DNA from: Aequorivita xiaoshiensis
GTDB taxonomy: Bacteria; Bacteroidota; Bacteroidia; Flavobacteriales; Flavobacteriaceae
Reading direction: 5' to 3'
NCBI RefSeq assembly: GCF_022008395.1
Contig: NZ_JAIRBB010000006.1
Span: 62,001 to 126,000 of the forward strand
Length of the DNA stretch: 64,000 bases
Shown here: positions 1-9,036 of the stretch, piece by piece
Layout: each line of letters begins with the position of its first letter
How positions within the stretch are numbered: the stretch's first letter is position 1
The notes under the pieces: generated by a model
Databases searched by the model: none
Told to the model about the DNA's origin: nothing
What the model saw: the letters and a program-made list of their open reading frames with translations, nothing else
Program-made: the position numbers and the translations under genes

Positions 1-503
1 TGATTGTAATTGGTTATAACCAAAACATAAATTTCACCCGGTAGCGCATTTAAAATTGTAAAGTTCTCAATAGGTTGAGCAGAATAACTACAAGCAACTT
101 CGTTAAATGATTGCAGTTGTGTATAATCACAAAGATCATCTCCTTCCTGAAAAGGCCCCCACGCAATAAAATCAACATCTAATCCCTGACCTATAGGGTC
201 ACCATTTGCATCAAAAGCCGTATTTTGAACTATCTCAAAATCTAACCTTCCTGCCTGATCTACTTGTAAATAAAACCAAGCTGGATATGGCTGGGTAAAC
301 AAACAACCATAATCTGGACCAGCTTCTGCCGTTGCATTACAATTTGGGTCTTGATTATTACAATTAGGAAATATTAAGGCTTGATCTCCAGCACAAAATG
401 GCTCGATAGTTGCACAAGTACTACCCTGTGCAAAAGCAGACATTCCTGATAATAAAAAGGAAATAATTATTACTAATAAATACGGGGAATTTTTCTTTGT
501 CAT
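1..503 (-). CDS. Secreted protein, N-terminal part (runs off left edge)
   Basis: The frame opens with ATG at 503 on the minus strand and stays open to the window edge, giving about 167 residues. It starts with a charged stretch (MTKKNSPY), a hydrophobic segment and the probable cleavage site SAFAQ, followed by a Cys-rich mature start (STCATIEPFC). The rest looks like a beta-sandwich of the kind found at the N-terminus of large flavobacterial surface proteins, with a motif WFYLQVDQAGRLDFEI. Such proteins usually end in a type IX secretion signal, but the C-terminus lies outside the window, so export by that route is inference. I do not recognise a specific function. Confidence 0.75.
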   Translation of the reverse strand, partial: MTKKNSPYLLVIIISFLLSGMSAFAQGSTCATIEPFCAGDQALIFPNCNNQDPNCNATAEAGPDYGCLFTQPYPAWFYLQVDQAGRLDFEIVQNTAFDANGDPIGQGLDVDFIAWGPFQEGDDLCDYTQLQSFNEVACSYSAQPIENFTILNALPGEIYVLVITNYN

Positions 504-610
504 CTTACTATAGTATAATGGGTGGGAAATTAAGAAAATTTTATGAAACCACCTTGTGAGTTTTATTAAAAATATAAAGACACGCTTTTCATATACAATA
601 ACCTATTGTG

Positions 611-618
611 TATCTTTG
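611..618 (+). promoter_or_regulatory. Probable promoter -7 box of folE
   Basis: TATCTTTG matches the Bacteroidota -7 consensus TAnnTTTG and sits 33 bases before the folE start codon. The matching TTG at -33 is not clear (TTTTC lies near the expected place), so only the -7 element is called. Confidence 0.5.
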
Positions 619-651
619 CAACCCCAATAAAAACTTATTTTTAAAATACAA

Positions 652-1329
652 ATGGGTATAGAAAAAGAACTTAGAGAAATAGAAGAAATGGGTAACGATC
701 ATATTGGTAGCTCCACAGAGACGCCTTTACGCCCAGATGCCTTCGAGCTTAGCGATATAGAAAAGATTGCAAGCATTAAGAAAGATGTACACAACATCAT
801 GCAAACCTTAGGATTAGACCTAACTGACGACAGCCTAAAAGGTACTCCAAACCGAGTAGCTAAAATGTTTGTACAAGAGATTTTTGGCGGACTACATCCA
901 GATAGAAAGCCAAAAGCATCAACTTTTGACAATAAATACAAATACCAGGAGATGCTGGTAGAGAAAAATATCACGCTTTATTCTACTTGTGAGCACCACC
1001 TACTTCCTATTGTTGGGAAAGCACATATTGCCTATATTAGCAATGGTACAGTTGTAGGCTTATCAAAAATGAATAGAATTGTAGATTACTACGCAAAACG
1101 GCCACAAGTTCAAGAGCGTCTTACAATTCAAATAGTTAAGGAACTTCAAAATGTTCTAAAAACTGAAGACGTAGCTTGCGTTATAGATGCAAAACATTTA
1201 TGCGTAAACTCTAGAGGTATTCGCGATATCGATAGCAGCACTGTAACAAGTGAATTTGGCGGTGCGTTTAAAAACCCTGAGACTCGTAGAGAATTTTTAG
1301 ACTATATTAAATTTGATACTGAATTCTAA
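652..1329 (+). CDS. folE: GTP cyclohydrolase I
   Basis: This enzyme converts GTP to 7,8-dihydroneopterin triphosphate, the first step toward folate (and queuosine precursors) in the cytoplasm. The 225-residue protein has the usual length. The zinc site is visible as Cys113 and His116 in STCEHHLLP and Cys184 in HLCVNSRG. The motif GTPNRVAKM near 64-72 and the catalytic-core stretch VGLSKMNRIVDYYAKRPQ are typical. A short acidic N-terminal extension of about 35 residues precedes the conserved core, as is common in this family. QueE, another user of this pathway's product line, is at 19442-20071. The identification is secure. Confidence 0.97.
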   Translation: MGIEKELREIEEMGNDHIGSSTETPLRPDAFELSDIEKIASIKKDVHNIMQTLGLDLTDDSLKGTPNRVAKMFVQEIFGGLHPDRKPKASTFDNKYKYQEMLVEKNITLYSTCEHHLLPIVGKAHIAYISNGTVVGLSKMNRIVDYYAKRPQVQERLTIQIVKELQNVLKTEDVACVIDAKHLCVNSRGIRDIDSSTVTSEFGGAFKNPETRREFLDYIKFDTEF

Positions 1330-1342
1330 TTATTGAAAACAC

Positions 1343-1397
1343 ACCTCTTAACCGATGTTTTATTTACTAATATTAAGCCATTCAGTTTGTAAGAGGT
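1343..1397 (+). repeat. Inverted repeat downstream of folE
   Basis: ACCTCTTA (1343-1350) and TAAGAGGT (1390-1397) are perfect 8-base inverted arms with a 39-base loop, starting 14 bases after the folE stop. There is no following T-run, so it is not a classical terminator. The remaining folE-cysS gap is AT-rich and holds no gene that I can see. Confidence 0.35.
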
Positions 1398-1613
1398 AGA
1401 ATTTTCAAGGATTTAAATAAATAAGAAATACTCAGACATAGCAATTTAAAATTTACACATTGTTGCAGACCTAATGGAATAGGTTAAAACTAAAAAGTAA
1501 ATTATACTGAAACATATCACCCTATTAATAAGGTGATTGAACAAAGAAATAAAATCGATTAAATTTTTGGCAACCAAATCGGTCGCCTGTTATCCGTCAT
1601 CTACCCTATAATT

Positions 1614-3086
1614 ATGAATGACTTACACATATACAATTCAATTTCGAAAAAGAAGGAAAAATTCACTCCCATACACAAAGGTGCAGTAGGTATGTACGTT
1701 TGTGGTCCAACAGTTTACAGCAATGTACACTTAGGGAATTGTCGCACCTTCCTTTCTTTCGATTTAGTTTTTAGATATTTAAAGCACTTAGGCTATAAAG
1801 TACGATATGTGCGTAACATTACAGATGCAGGACATTTAGAAAATGACGGGGAAAGCGGCGATGATCCGATTTTAAAGAAAGCACGTCTCGAACAATTAGA
1901 ACCTATGGAAGTGGTTCAAAAATATACGGTTGATTTTCATACAACAATGGCGAAATTTAACGCCTTGCCACCAAGTATCGAACCTACTGCTACAGGACAT
2001 ATTTATGAGCAAATTCATATTGTTGAAAAAATTATTGAAGAAGGATTTGCTTACGAAAGAAATGGCTCTGTTTATTTCGATGTATTAAAATTTAACGAAA
2101 CAAACGATTACGGAAAACTAAGCGGTAGAAAGCTAGAAGACATGATAGCAAACACCCGCGAACTTGCCGCTCAAAGCGATAAAAAAAACCCACAAGATTT
2201 TGCCCTTTGGAAAAAAGCTGAGCCGCAACATATAATGCGATGGCCATCTCCATGGAGTGATGGATTTCCAGGTTGGCACTTAGAGTGTACCGCTATGAGC
2301 ACAAAATACCTAGGAAACAATTTCGATATTCACGGAGGTGGGATGGACTTGAAGTTTCCCCACCACGAATGTGAGATTGCACAAGCTGAGGCTTGCAACA
2401 ACACCTCTCCTGTGAATTATTGGATGCACGCCAACATGCTAACCCTTAATGGGAAAAAAATGTCCAAATCTACCGGGAATTTTATTTTGCCAGACCAAAT
2501 GTTTACTGGTAATAACGATATATTAAGTAAGCCATTCTCTCCTACTGTCACAAAATTTTTCATGTATCAAGCCCACTATCGTAGCATATTAGACTTTAGT
2601 AGTGATGCTCTTGAAGCTTCAGAAAAAGGATTTAACAGATTAATGGAGGCACACAGAATTCTTTTAAATTTAGATTCTTCCGATGATAAAAGCACTATTG
2701 ACATTGAAGCGTGGAGAAAATCTTGCTATGATGCAATGAATGACGACTTTAACAGTCCTATTTTAATCGCTCATCTCTTTGAAAGCATCAAGTTTGTAAA
2801 CGCTCTAAAAGAAGGAAAAGAGACTATTTCGAAGGTAGATTTAGAACTATTTAAAAAGACAATGCACGACTTCCTTTTTGAAGTTTTAGGTTTAGAAGAC
2901 AATACATCAGATAACTCTCAAGATAGCGAAAAACTTTCTGCAGCCGTAGAACTTCTTATTGAATTACGAAATGAAGCACGGGCCGATAAAGATTTCGCAT
3001 TGAGTGATAAAATTCGCGATGAACTCGCTGCTAAGGGAATTCAACTTAATGACGGGAAGAAAGGAACAACATTTTCATTGAATTAA
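1614..3086 (+). CDS. cysS: Cysteinyl-tRNA synthetase
   Basis: This class I synthetase charges tRNA-Cys with cysteine. At 490 residues it has the normal length. The HIGH-type motif is HLGN at 39-42, directly after the zinc ligand Cys30 (YVCGPTVYS). The KMSKS loop is at 282-286. Further zinc-site residues are in [10 protein letters not shown] and in the [10 protein letters not shown] segment. The C-terminal region contains the anticodon-recognising DALR-type helices ([21 protein letters not shown]). The downstream gene yidD starts 25 bases after the stop, so the two are probably co-transcribed. No T-box is visible upstream. Confidence 0.97.
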   Translation: MNDLHIYNSISKKKEKFTPIHKGAVGMYVCGPTVYSNVHLGNCRTFLSFDLVFRYLKHLGYKVRYVRNITDAGHLENDGESGDDPILKKARLEQLEPMEVVQKYTVDFHTTMAKFNALPPSIEPTATGHIYEQIHIVEKIIEEGFAYERNGSVYFDVLKFNETNDYGKLSGRKLEDMIANTRELAAQSDKKNPQDFALWKKAEPQHIMRWPSPWSDGFPGWHLECTAMSTKYLGNNFDIHGGGMDLKFPHHECEIAQAEACNNTSPVNYWMHANMLTLNGKKMSKSTGNFILPDQMFTGNNDILSKPFSPTVTKFFMYQAHYRSILDFSSDALEASEKGFNRLMEAHRILLNLDSSDDKSTIDIEAWRKSCYDAMNDDFNSPILIAHLFESIKFVNALKEGKETISKVDLELFKKTMHDFLFEVLGLEDNTSDNSQDSEKLSAAVELLIELRNEARADKDFALSDKIRDELAAKGIQLNDGKKGTTFSLN

Positions 3087-3111
3087 GAGCTAAACCTACA
3101 AATAAAGTTTT

Positions 3112-3345
3112 ATGAAAAAAGTCCTTATATACCCTTTTGTATTACTCATAAAAGGGTATCAAGGCTTTATTTCACCTTTGTTACCTTCAAGTTGTAGATA
3201 CACTCCTACTTGTTCACATTACGCGATTGAAGCATTGCAAACTCATGGTTTGTTTAAAGGCAGTTGGCTTGCAATAAAACGAATAGGCAGTTGTAATCCT
3301 TGGGGAGGTTCAGGCTACGATCCGGTACCACCAAAAAAGAAATAA
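3112..3345 (+). CDS. yidD: Membrane protein insertion efficiency factor YidD
   Basis: This 77-residue protein is a small, basic, membrane-associated helper of YidC/Sec-dependent membrane protein insertion. The family signature is clear: an amphipathic N-terminus ([20 protein letters not shown]), the Cys pair region [11 protein letters not shown], and the C-terminal [15 protein letters not shown]. It lies between cysS and lgt on the same strand. Confidence 0.95.
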   Translation: MKKVLIYPFVLLIKGYQGFISPLLPSSCRYTPTCSHYAIEALQTHGLFKGSWLAIKRIGSCNPWGGSGYDPVPPKKK

Positions 3346-3406
3346 ATTAGTTCGGCGTTACTTTTTCGCTTTTGTTATCTTTACGCGACGCAATAAAATT
3401 ACCTAT

Positions 3407-4336
3407 ATGCATTATTTAAGTTTTACCTGGAATCCTTCTGAAGGAATTGACCTTGGTTTTTTCATGATACGTTATTACAGCTTGATGTTTGTTGTAGCCT
3501 TTACGCTTGGTTGGATTTTAACCAAAAAAATATACGAACGCGAAGGTATAGCTCAGGAAAAATTAGATAGCCTATTTATCTATATGGTTGCAGCTACACT
3601 AATTGGCGCACGATTAGGTCACGTTATTTTTTACCAACCAGAACTTTTTGTTCAAGATCCACTTTCAGTATTCCTGCCTATAAGTACAGTGCCAGAATTT
3701 GAATTTACAGGGTTTCAAGGTTTAGCAAGTCACGGAGCTGCAATCGCAATTCTAATTGCGATGTATTATTACACTAAAAATGTTGTAAAAAAACCTTTTT
3801 TATGGGTAATGGATCGAATAGTAATTGCTGTAGCAGCAGGAGGCGTTTTTGTAAGAATTGGAAATTTTATCAATTCAGAAATAATTGGAAAACCTTCAGG
3901 CGATTTCCCTTTAGGTGTTCAATTTTTACATGAAAGCATTAGCCCACAAGAAGCTGTAAACGTTACCGGCATACAACCTGTGAGCAAGGCTTATGATGCC
4001 ATCGCCAATAACCCTCAATTCGCAGAAATACTTCAAGCCGTACCATTTCGCCATCCAGCACAACTATATGAAGCTGCAGGCTATGTTATTGTATTTGTAG
4101 TATGTTGGTATTTGTATTGGAAAACTGAACGCAGAAAACAAACCGGTTACATCTTTGGCGTATTCTTAATTCTTCTATTTATGGTTCGATTTTTAGCCGA
4201 ATATGTGAAAGCTAGCCAAGGCGGCTTTGAATCTGTTTTAGGACTTCTTTCAACTGGTCAATGGCTTAGTGTTCCATTTATTCTTGCAGGTATATTCATT
4301 ATGTGGAAGGCTTCAAAAAAACCAATTACAGAATAA
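3407..4336 (+). CDS. lgt: Prolipoprotein diacylglyceryl transferase
   Basis: Lgt adds diacylglycerol from phosphatidylglycerol to the lipobox cysteine of prelipoproteins at the inner membrane. The 309-residue protein has about seven hydrophobic segments. The signature region is seen as VRIGNFINSEIIGKPSGD, with the essential Arg and Asn of the family, and the early motif LIGARLGHVIFYQ contains the conserved HGA-like region (ASHGAA). The C-terminal RHPAQLYEA segment is also characteristic. It carries a flavobacterial insertion between the signature and RHPAQ (about 175-215). A TATCTTTA box at 3376-3383 may serve as its promoter. Several lipoprotein substrates are encoded nearby (4451, 9037, 21832). 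Confidence 0.96.
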   Translation: MHYLSFTWNPSEGIDLGFFMIRYYSLMFVVAFTLGWILTKKIYEREGIAQEKLDSLFIYMVAATLIGARLGHVIFYQPELFVQDPLSVFLPISTVPEFEFTGFQGLASHGAAIAILIAMYYYTKNVVKKPFLWVMDRIVIAVAAGGVFVRIGNFINSEIIGKPSGDFPLGVQFLHESISPQEAVNVTGIQPVSKAYDAIANNPQFAEILQAVPFRHPAQLYEAAGYVIVFVVCWYLYWKTERRKQTGYIFGVFLILLFMVRFLAEYVKASQGGFESVLGLLSTGQWLSVPFILAGIFIMWKASKKPITE

Positions 4337-4450
4337 CTAACATTCACAGAAACTCAACTATCTAGCGAAATAAAAATCCTCCTAACATAAGTCTTATATA
4401 GCTTTGTTAAAAACTATGATTAGAAAAATCTGTGTAAGTATAATAATAAA

Positions 4451-4945
4451 ATGAAAAAACTATTTATCTCTGCTGCAATTGTAGGTTCTATGTTGACCTT
4501 ATACAATTGCAAAGACGCTCCGAAAACTGAAACTAAAATTCTAACCAAAGAAGTTACTTTTAAAAAAGAAGGTGAACTCGAGTTATTTAAGGCAGAAAAC
4601 GATTCAGTAATCGCAAAGCTAGACATCGAAATAGCTGATGATGATTATAAAACTCAAACAGGTTTAATGTATCGTCGCTCTATGGATGAAGATCAAGGAA
4701 TGTTATTTATATTCGATAATATGCAAATGCGATCATTTTATATGAAGAACACCGAATTTGCTCTTGATATCATATACTTTAATTCTGATATGGAGATTGT
4801 TAGCATTCAAAAAAACGCCCAACCTTTTAATGAAACTTCTCTACCTTCGGAATCACCAGCGCAATACGTATTAGAAGTAAATGCAGGTCTTTCTGATAAA
4901 TGGAATTTAGAGAAGGGTGATAAAATTCGATACACTAGAAATTAA
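4451..4945 (+). CDS. DUF192 family lipoprotein
   Basis: The 164-residue protein starts with a lipoprotein signal peptide ending at Cys20 (LTLYNC). The mature part holds a DUF192 domain, seen from VIAKLDIEIADDDYKTQTGLMYR through the conserved QGMLFIFDNMQMRSFYMKNT and the ending YVLEVNAGLSDKW. DUF192 proteins are small beta-barrels of unknown biochemical role. It is the last gene on the plus strand before the convergent secDF and probably ends at the shared terminator at 5041-5071. Confidence 0.85.
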   Translation: MKKLFISAAIVGSMLTLYNCKDAPKTETKILTKEVTFKKEGELELFKAENDSVIAKLDIEIADDDYKTQTGLMYRRSMDEDQGMLFIFDNMQMRSFYMKNTEFALDIIYFNSDMEIVSIQKNAQPFNETSLPSESPAQYVLEVNAGLSDKWNLEKGDKIRYTRN

Positions 4946-5040
4946 CTTAAAATCTTCTTCCTTACATTATTTTGAAAACTTATCGTTACCCTATAACTAA
5001 AAAGACTTTCAAATAATATTTGCAAAACTGCTAAAATAAA

Positions 5041-5071
5041 AATAGCCCTTTTCTATCCGAAAAGGGCTATT
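5041..5071. terminator. Bidirectional intrinsic terminator
   Basis: A 12-base perfect stem (AATAGCCCTTTT / AAAAGGGCTATT) with a 7-base loop, flanked by A-runs and T-runs on both sides, lies between the convergent DUF192 gene and secDF. Confidence 0.9.
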
Positions 5072-5092
5072 TTACTTTTATTGAGATTTGAA

Positions 5093-8000
5093 TTAAGCCT
5101 CTACAGCAGGAGCTTCTTCTTCCTCTTTTCTATCTAGTAAATCCTCAATGTTTTTACGTTTTACAGTATCATACATAATTGGAGTTGCTATAAACAATGA
5201 AGAGTATGTACCTACAAAGATACCCACTATAATTGCAAACAGTAGACCTCTAATAGACTCAGCACCAAAGAAGAACATACACAACAATACGATAAGTGTT
5301 GTAAATGAAGTATTTAAGGTTCTTCCTAAAGTACTATTTAAAGCCACATCAATTACTCTATTCATTTTCCAGTTTGGATGCTCACCGAAGAACTCACGAA
5401 TACGGTCAAACACAATTACGGTATCGTTTAGAGAGTAACCTACAACCGTAAGGATTGCCGCAATAAATGCCTGGTCAATTTCCATACTGAATGGCATAAA
5501 CTTATAGGTAAGCGAGAAAACACCTAGTACAATTACCACATCGTGGAAAATTGCAGCTACCGCACCAAGTCCAAATTGCCATTTTCTAAAGCGTAATAAG
5601 ATATAAAGGAAAACTACAATTAACGAACCAAATACAGCCCAGAAAGAGTCTCTCTTAATGTCGTCTGCAATGGTTGGACTTACCTTATAGTATTCCATTC
5701 TACCAATCGATTTTCCTTCTTGATCACCAACAAATTTTTCGAAAGTCATATCTGCAGGCATATCCTTTTTCACAGTTTCATAAAGCATTCGCTCTATTTC
5801 ATCATCTACTTCCGTACCAGTCTCTTCTACTTTATATTTAGTAGTAATCTTTAATTGATTATCTCCACCATAGGTTTTTGCCTCTGCACTACCAAAAGTT
5901 GCAATAAGGTTGTCTTGAATTTCAGCAGAATTTACATCCTTAGCAAAACGAACAGTATAAGTACGTCCACCAACAAAATCAACACCTTGGTTAAGTCCAT
6001 TAGTAAATAGAGAGATTGCACTTATTGTAAGCATTATAGCTGAAAAGATATAAGCCATTTTACGCTTCTTCAAGAATGCGATATTAACATTCGTAAATAG
6101 ATTCTTTGTAATTGAAGTTGAACAAGGTAAATCCTTTCCATTCTTTGTATAGTTATCAATAAATAATCTTGTGATAAATATTGATGTAAACAATGCTGTT
6201 GCAATACCAATTAGTAAGGTAGTAGCAAACCCTTGAATAGGACCTGTACCGAATACTAATAGAATTAAACCGGTAAGACCAGTAGTAATGTTAGCATCTA
6301 GAATTGAGGAAAGTGCGTTGTTGAAACCATCTCTAATAGCATCTTTTTGTGCCTTTCCTTTTGCTAGCTCCTCTTTAATACGTTCAAATATAAGTACGTT
6401 AGCATCCACAGACATACCGATAGTTAAAACGATACCCGCAATACCAGGAAGCGTTAGTACGGCACCAAGACCCGCTAAAATACCGAATATAAATAGAATG
6501 TTTACCATTAAAGCGATATCAGCAAAGATTCCAGCTTTTCCATAGTAGAATATCATCCAAACAAGTACTATCCCTAACGCTAACAAGAATGATAATACAC
6601 CACTATTAATTGCCTCTTGTCCTAATGTTGGTCCAACAACCTCACCTTGTACAATTTCTGCAGAAGCAGGAAGTTTACCCGCACGTAGTACGTTTGCTAA
6701 ATCCTGACCTTGAGGCACAGTAAAGTTTCCAGAAATTTGGCTACGACCACCGGCAATTGGTCCTGAAGTAACACCTGGAGCAGAATATACGATATCATCA
6801 AGTACAATCGCAATCTGACTTTGGTTTTGGTATGCATTACCAGTCATTTGCTCCCATACTTTAGCACCTTGACCATTCATTTGCATAGATACAACAACGC
6901 GGCTCATTTGGTCAAACTCCTGTCTTGCATCTACCACTACACTTCCTCCAAGAGGTGGTGTATTGTTTCTGTTTCCTTTTAATGCGTATAGTGAAGAAGT
7001 TTCTTCACCATCTAATTGTGGATTAGCCTCTGGTAATCCCCATACGAATTTCGCAAAACGCAATTCATTTGGCAGCAATGATTTTATTTGAGGATTGCGT
7101 AAATATCCGTTTACAACAGAGGTATCCTTTAATCTAAAAGTCGCAATTACTGGACTACCTTGACTTCCTAAAGAAACCATCTTAGAAAGAATTGGGTTTG
7201 ACTTACCGTCATCTACAAGAGAATCCTTAACGTCTTGCCCACCTAATAATTTACTTACATCGTCTTCTTCTGAAGCAGTAGAATCTGTTTCTTCTTGTGT
7301 AGTTTCAACTGTAGTTGCAGTTTTTGATTTAGCTGATTCTATTTCACCAGCTTTTAAATCTGCAGCTTGTAAGAAACCTGCTACTTCCTCAAATTTGTAA
7401 ACATCCCAAAACTCAAGTTGAGCTGTACTTTGTAGTAATTTTTTTACACGATCTACATCTTTAGCACCTGGAAGTTCAACAAGAATTCTTGCAGACTTAC
7501 CAATACGCTGTATGTTTGGTTGAGTAACACCAAATTTATCGATACGTTTTCTTAAAACCTCAAATGCTGAAGTAATCGATTCGTCAATTTTCTTTTCGAT
7601 AATAGGCTTTACTTGAGCGTTAGTCATTCCAACCTCAATTACATCTTCTAGGTTTTTGTTGAAGAAAATATCTGGCGATGCAAGATTATTTTCACCTGGA
7701 AGTGCTTCAAACGCCTTAAAGAAAGACTCTAGGTAAGTGTCCTGGCTTGTTTTCTGAAGTTCTTTTGCATTTTCTAATGCTTGGTTGAAAGCCGCATCTT
7801 TAGTATTATTTGCAAGTCCTTTTAAGATATCTTTTACAGACACTTCAAGCATTACGTTAATACCTCCTTTAAGGTCAAGACCTTTATTCAATTCTTTTTC
7901 TTTAGCAGTTTTATAATCAACTCCTAAAAATACTGGGTTGTTTGCCACAGAATCCAGGTAACGTGCCTCAGCAACGTTTCTTTCGTGTGGTTGATCCTCA

Positions 8001-8131
8001 GTGAACTTGCTGTTTGCAAATTCTTTTGCACTATCTTCTACTTTATTCGTAATAAACGTAAAAGAAAGCTGATAAATACTTACCAATCCAAAGAGGATGG
8101 CAAATACCGATACTAATCCTTTGTTTTGCAT
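5093..8131 (-). CDS. secDF: Protein translocase subunit SecDF (fusion)
   Basis: SecDF uses the proton gradient to pull exported proteins out of the SecYEG channel. Here SecD and SecF form one 1012-residue protein, as is usual in Bacteroidota. The SecD half has an N-terminal helix, the DLKGGINVMLEV segment (86-97), a large periplasmic P1 domain, an acidic low-complexity insert (about 268-300), and the membrane motif GMSVDANVLIFERIKEE. The SecF half starts near residue 690 and has GVDFVGGRTY and GYSLNDTVIVFDRIREF. The C-terminus ends in a charged tail (DRKEEEEAPAVEA). It is transcribed alone from the promoter at 8189-8219. Confidence 0.97.
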   Translation of the reverse strand: MQNKGLVSVFAILFGLVSIYQLSFTFITNKVEDSAKEFANSKFTEDQPHERNVAEARYLDSVANNPVFLGVDYKTAKEKELNKGLDLKGGINVMLEVSVKDILKGLANNTKDAAFNQALENAKELQKTSQDTYLESFFKAFEALPGENNLASPDIFFNKNLEDVIEVGMTNAQVKPIIEKKIDESITSAFEVLRKRIDKFGVTQPNIQRIGKSARILVELPGAKDVDRVKKLLQSTAQLEFWDVYKFEEVAGFLQAADLKAGEIESAKSKTATTVETTQEETDSTASEEDDVSKLLGGQDVKDSLVDDGKSNPILSKMVSLGSQGSPVIATFRLKDTSVVNGYLRNPQIKSLLPNELRFAKFVWGLPEANPQLDGEETSSLYALKGNRNNTPPLGGSVVVDARQEFDQMSRVVVSMQMNGQGAKVWEQMTGNAYQNQSQIAIVLDDIVYSAPGVTSGPIAGGRSQISGNFTVPQGQDLANVLRAGKLPASAEIVQGEVVGPTLGQEAINSGVLSFLLALGIVLVWMIFYYGKAGIFADIALMVNILFIFGILAGLGAVLTLPGIAGIVLTIGMSVDANVLIFERIKEELAKGKAQKDAIRDGFNNALSSILDANITTGLTGLILLVFGTGPIQGFATTLLIGIATALFTSIFITRLFIDNYTKNGKDLPCSTSITKNLFTNVNIAFLKKRKMAYIFSAIMLTISAISLFTNGLNQGVDFVGGRTYTVRFAKDVNSAEIQDNLIATFGSAEAKTYGGDNQLKITTKYKVEETGTEVDDEIERMLYETVKKDMPADMTFEKFVGDQEGKSIGRMEYYKVSPTIADDIKRDSFWAVFGSLIVVFLYILLRFRKWQFGLGAVAAIFHDVVIVLGVFSLTYKFMPFSMEIDQAFIAAILTVVGYSLNDTVIVFDRIREFFGEHPNWKMNRVIDVALNSTLGRTLNTSFTTLIVLLCMFFFGAESIRGLLFAIIVGIFVGTYSSLFIATPIMYDTVKRKNIEDLLDRKEEEEAPAVEA

Positions 8132-8188
8132 AATTTGTTATTTGGGTCAGATTTTACACTCCTATTCCGAAGTCTCGAAACAGGGCCG

Positions 8189-8219
8189 CAAATATATGGT
8201 TTGCGAATATAACTGACAA
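8189..8219 (-). promoter_or_regulatory. Promoter of secDF
   Basis: On the minus strand, TTG (8217-8219) is followed after 20 bases by TATATTTG (8189-8196), which fits the Bacteroidota consensus TTG-N19/20-TAnnTTTG. The start codon is 58 bases downstream. Confidence 0.7.
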
Positions 8220-8326
8220 TATGATTGTGTTTAAATAAGTTGTAGTAAACTTTAAAGGTAATTAACCCATAAAATTTTCAGAAAAATGAAATCTATTGGT
8301 AGACCTCAACTCTATTAATGTAGAAA

Positions 8327-8941
8327 TTAAGCAAAAGGACCTGCTCTTACCTCTGGTATTTTATAAGAGGTATTATCTATTAAAAGTGAAAGTTTGCGAT
8401 AATTCTTAAAAGCAACAGCATCATATCCCGTTTTATAAGCCACCTCAATTTCTGAAGCTCTTAAAGATACAATGGGGTTTAAGTACTGATCTTTTAAATG
8501 TTTAGTTGCAACTGGTAACCCCTGAAGACCTGAATCTGTATTAAAATCTTTTTGAATTACAACTACCTCCAGCTTGTAAATCTTGGAGTTAGACGAATAA
8601 GGAAACTCAGTACTATTATCATTTTTCGTGAAATCTGTCTCGTCAATTTGAAGTTTATTTTGACTGTTAAACAGATTCTTTACTACCGCAACATCAATAG
8701 CGCTATAATACGCTACCGTTAATTTGCCATCTTGAAATTTAGATATTTGCACATCGTCAATTCCAATACTCTTTAGCTGAGATGTAATTTCTGAAATGGC
8801 GTGATTAGCTTCATCAGAGCTTACAGTATTAGCATCAAACTGTACTACAATTTCCTGATTAGGAAGCGTAGCTTTGTCTATGCTTATTCCTAAAAAAGCA
8901 AGAGCAATTGTTATTCCAGTAAGATACCATCTCCAGTTCAC
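8327..8941 (-). CDS. Membrane-anchored protein with SecD P1-like domain (hypothetical)
   Basis: I know no named family for this 204-residue protein. It has one N-terminal membrane helix (about 5-22) and a predicted extracytoplasmic alpha/beta domain. Residues 46-100 line up by eye with residues 189-244 of the neighbouring SecDF: both have a helix, then FGV/IGI, then a strand (NIQRIG / QISKFQ), then ILVEL/LTVAY, then DVDRVKKLLQ / DVAVVKNLFN. This suggests a ferredoxin-like SecD P1 subdomain standing alone. The position directly upstream of secDF on the same strand, with its own promoter (CAAATATA on plus at 8946-8953), supports a link to export. The functional link is inference. Confidence 0.6.
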   Translation of the reverse strand: MNWRWYLTGITIALAFLGISIDKATLPNQEIVVQFDANTVSSDEANHAISEITSQLKSIGIDDVQISKFQDGKLTVAYYSAIDVAVVKNLFNSQNKLQIDETDFTKNDNSTEFPYSSNSKIYKLEVVVIQKDFNTDSGLQGLPVATKHLKDQYLNPIVSLRASEIEVAYKTGYDAVAFKNYRKLSLLIDNTSYKIPEVRAGPFA

Positions 8942-8945
8942 GTGC

Positions 8946-8953
8946 CAAATATA
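8946..8953 (-). promoter_or_regulatory. Probable -7 box upstream of the SecD-like gene
   Basis: TATATTTG on the minus strand ends only 4 bases before the ATG at 8941, implying a very short or absent 5' leader. It lies inside the T-rich tail of the upstream terminator at 8961-8984. No clear TTG is at the expected -33 position. Confidence 0.4.
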
Positions 8954-8960
8954 AAAAAAT

Positions 8961-8984
8961 AAAGACTGTATCGCTACAGTCTTT
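8961..8984 (-). terminator. Terminator of the copper operon
   Basis: A perfect 10-base stem (AAAGACTGTA / TACAGTCTTT) with a 4-base loop is followed on the minus strand by ATTTTTTTA. It lies 53 bases after the lipoprotein stop codon and just upstream of the SecD-like gene. Confidence 0.85.
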
Positions 8985-9036
8985 AAGTTTTATAATTCTC
9001 TAATTGATTTATAGTTAAATCGTCCTTTAATTAAAT

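Noticed and set aside
1515-1538. Terminator hairpin (ATCACC...GGTGAT) before cysS
   Set aside because: The stem is only about 6 bases and no T-run follows. A T-box leader was also considered and rejected, as no T-box sequence or specifier loop is seen.
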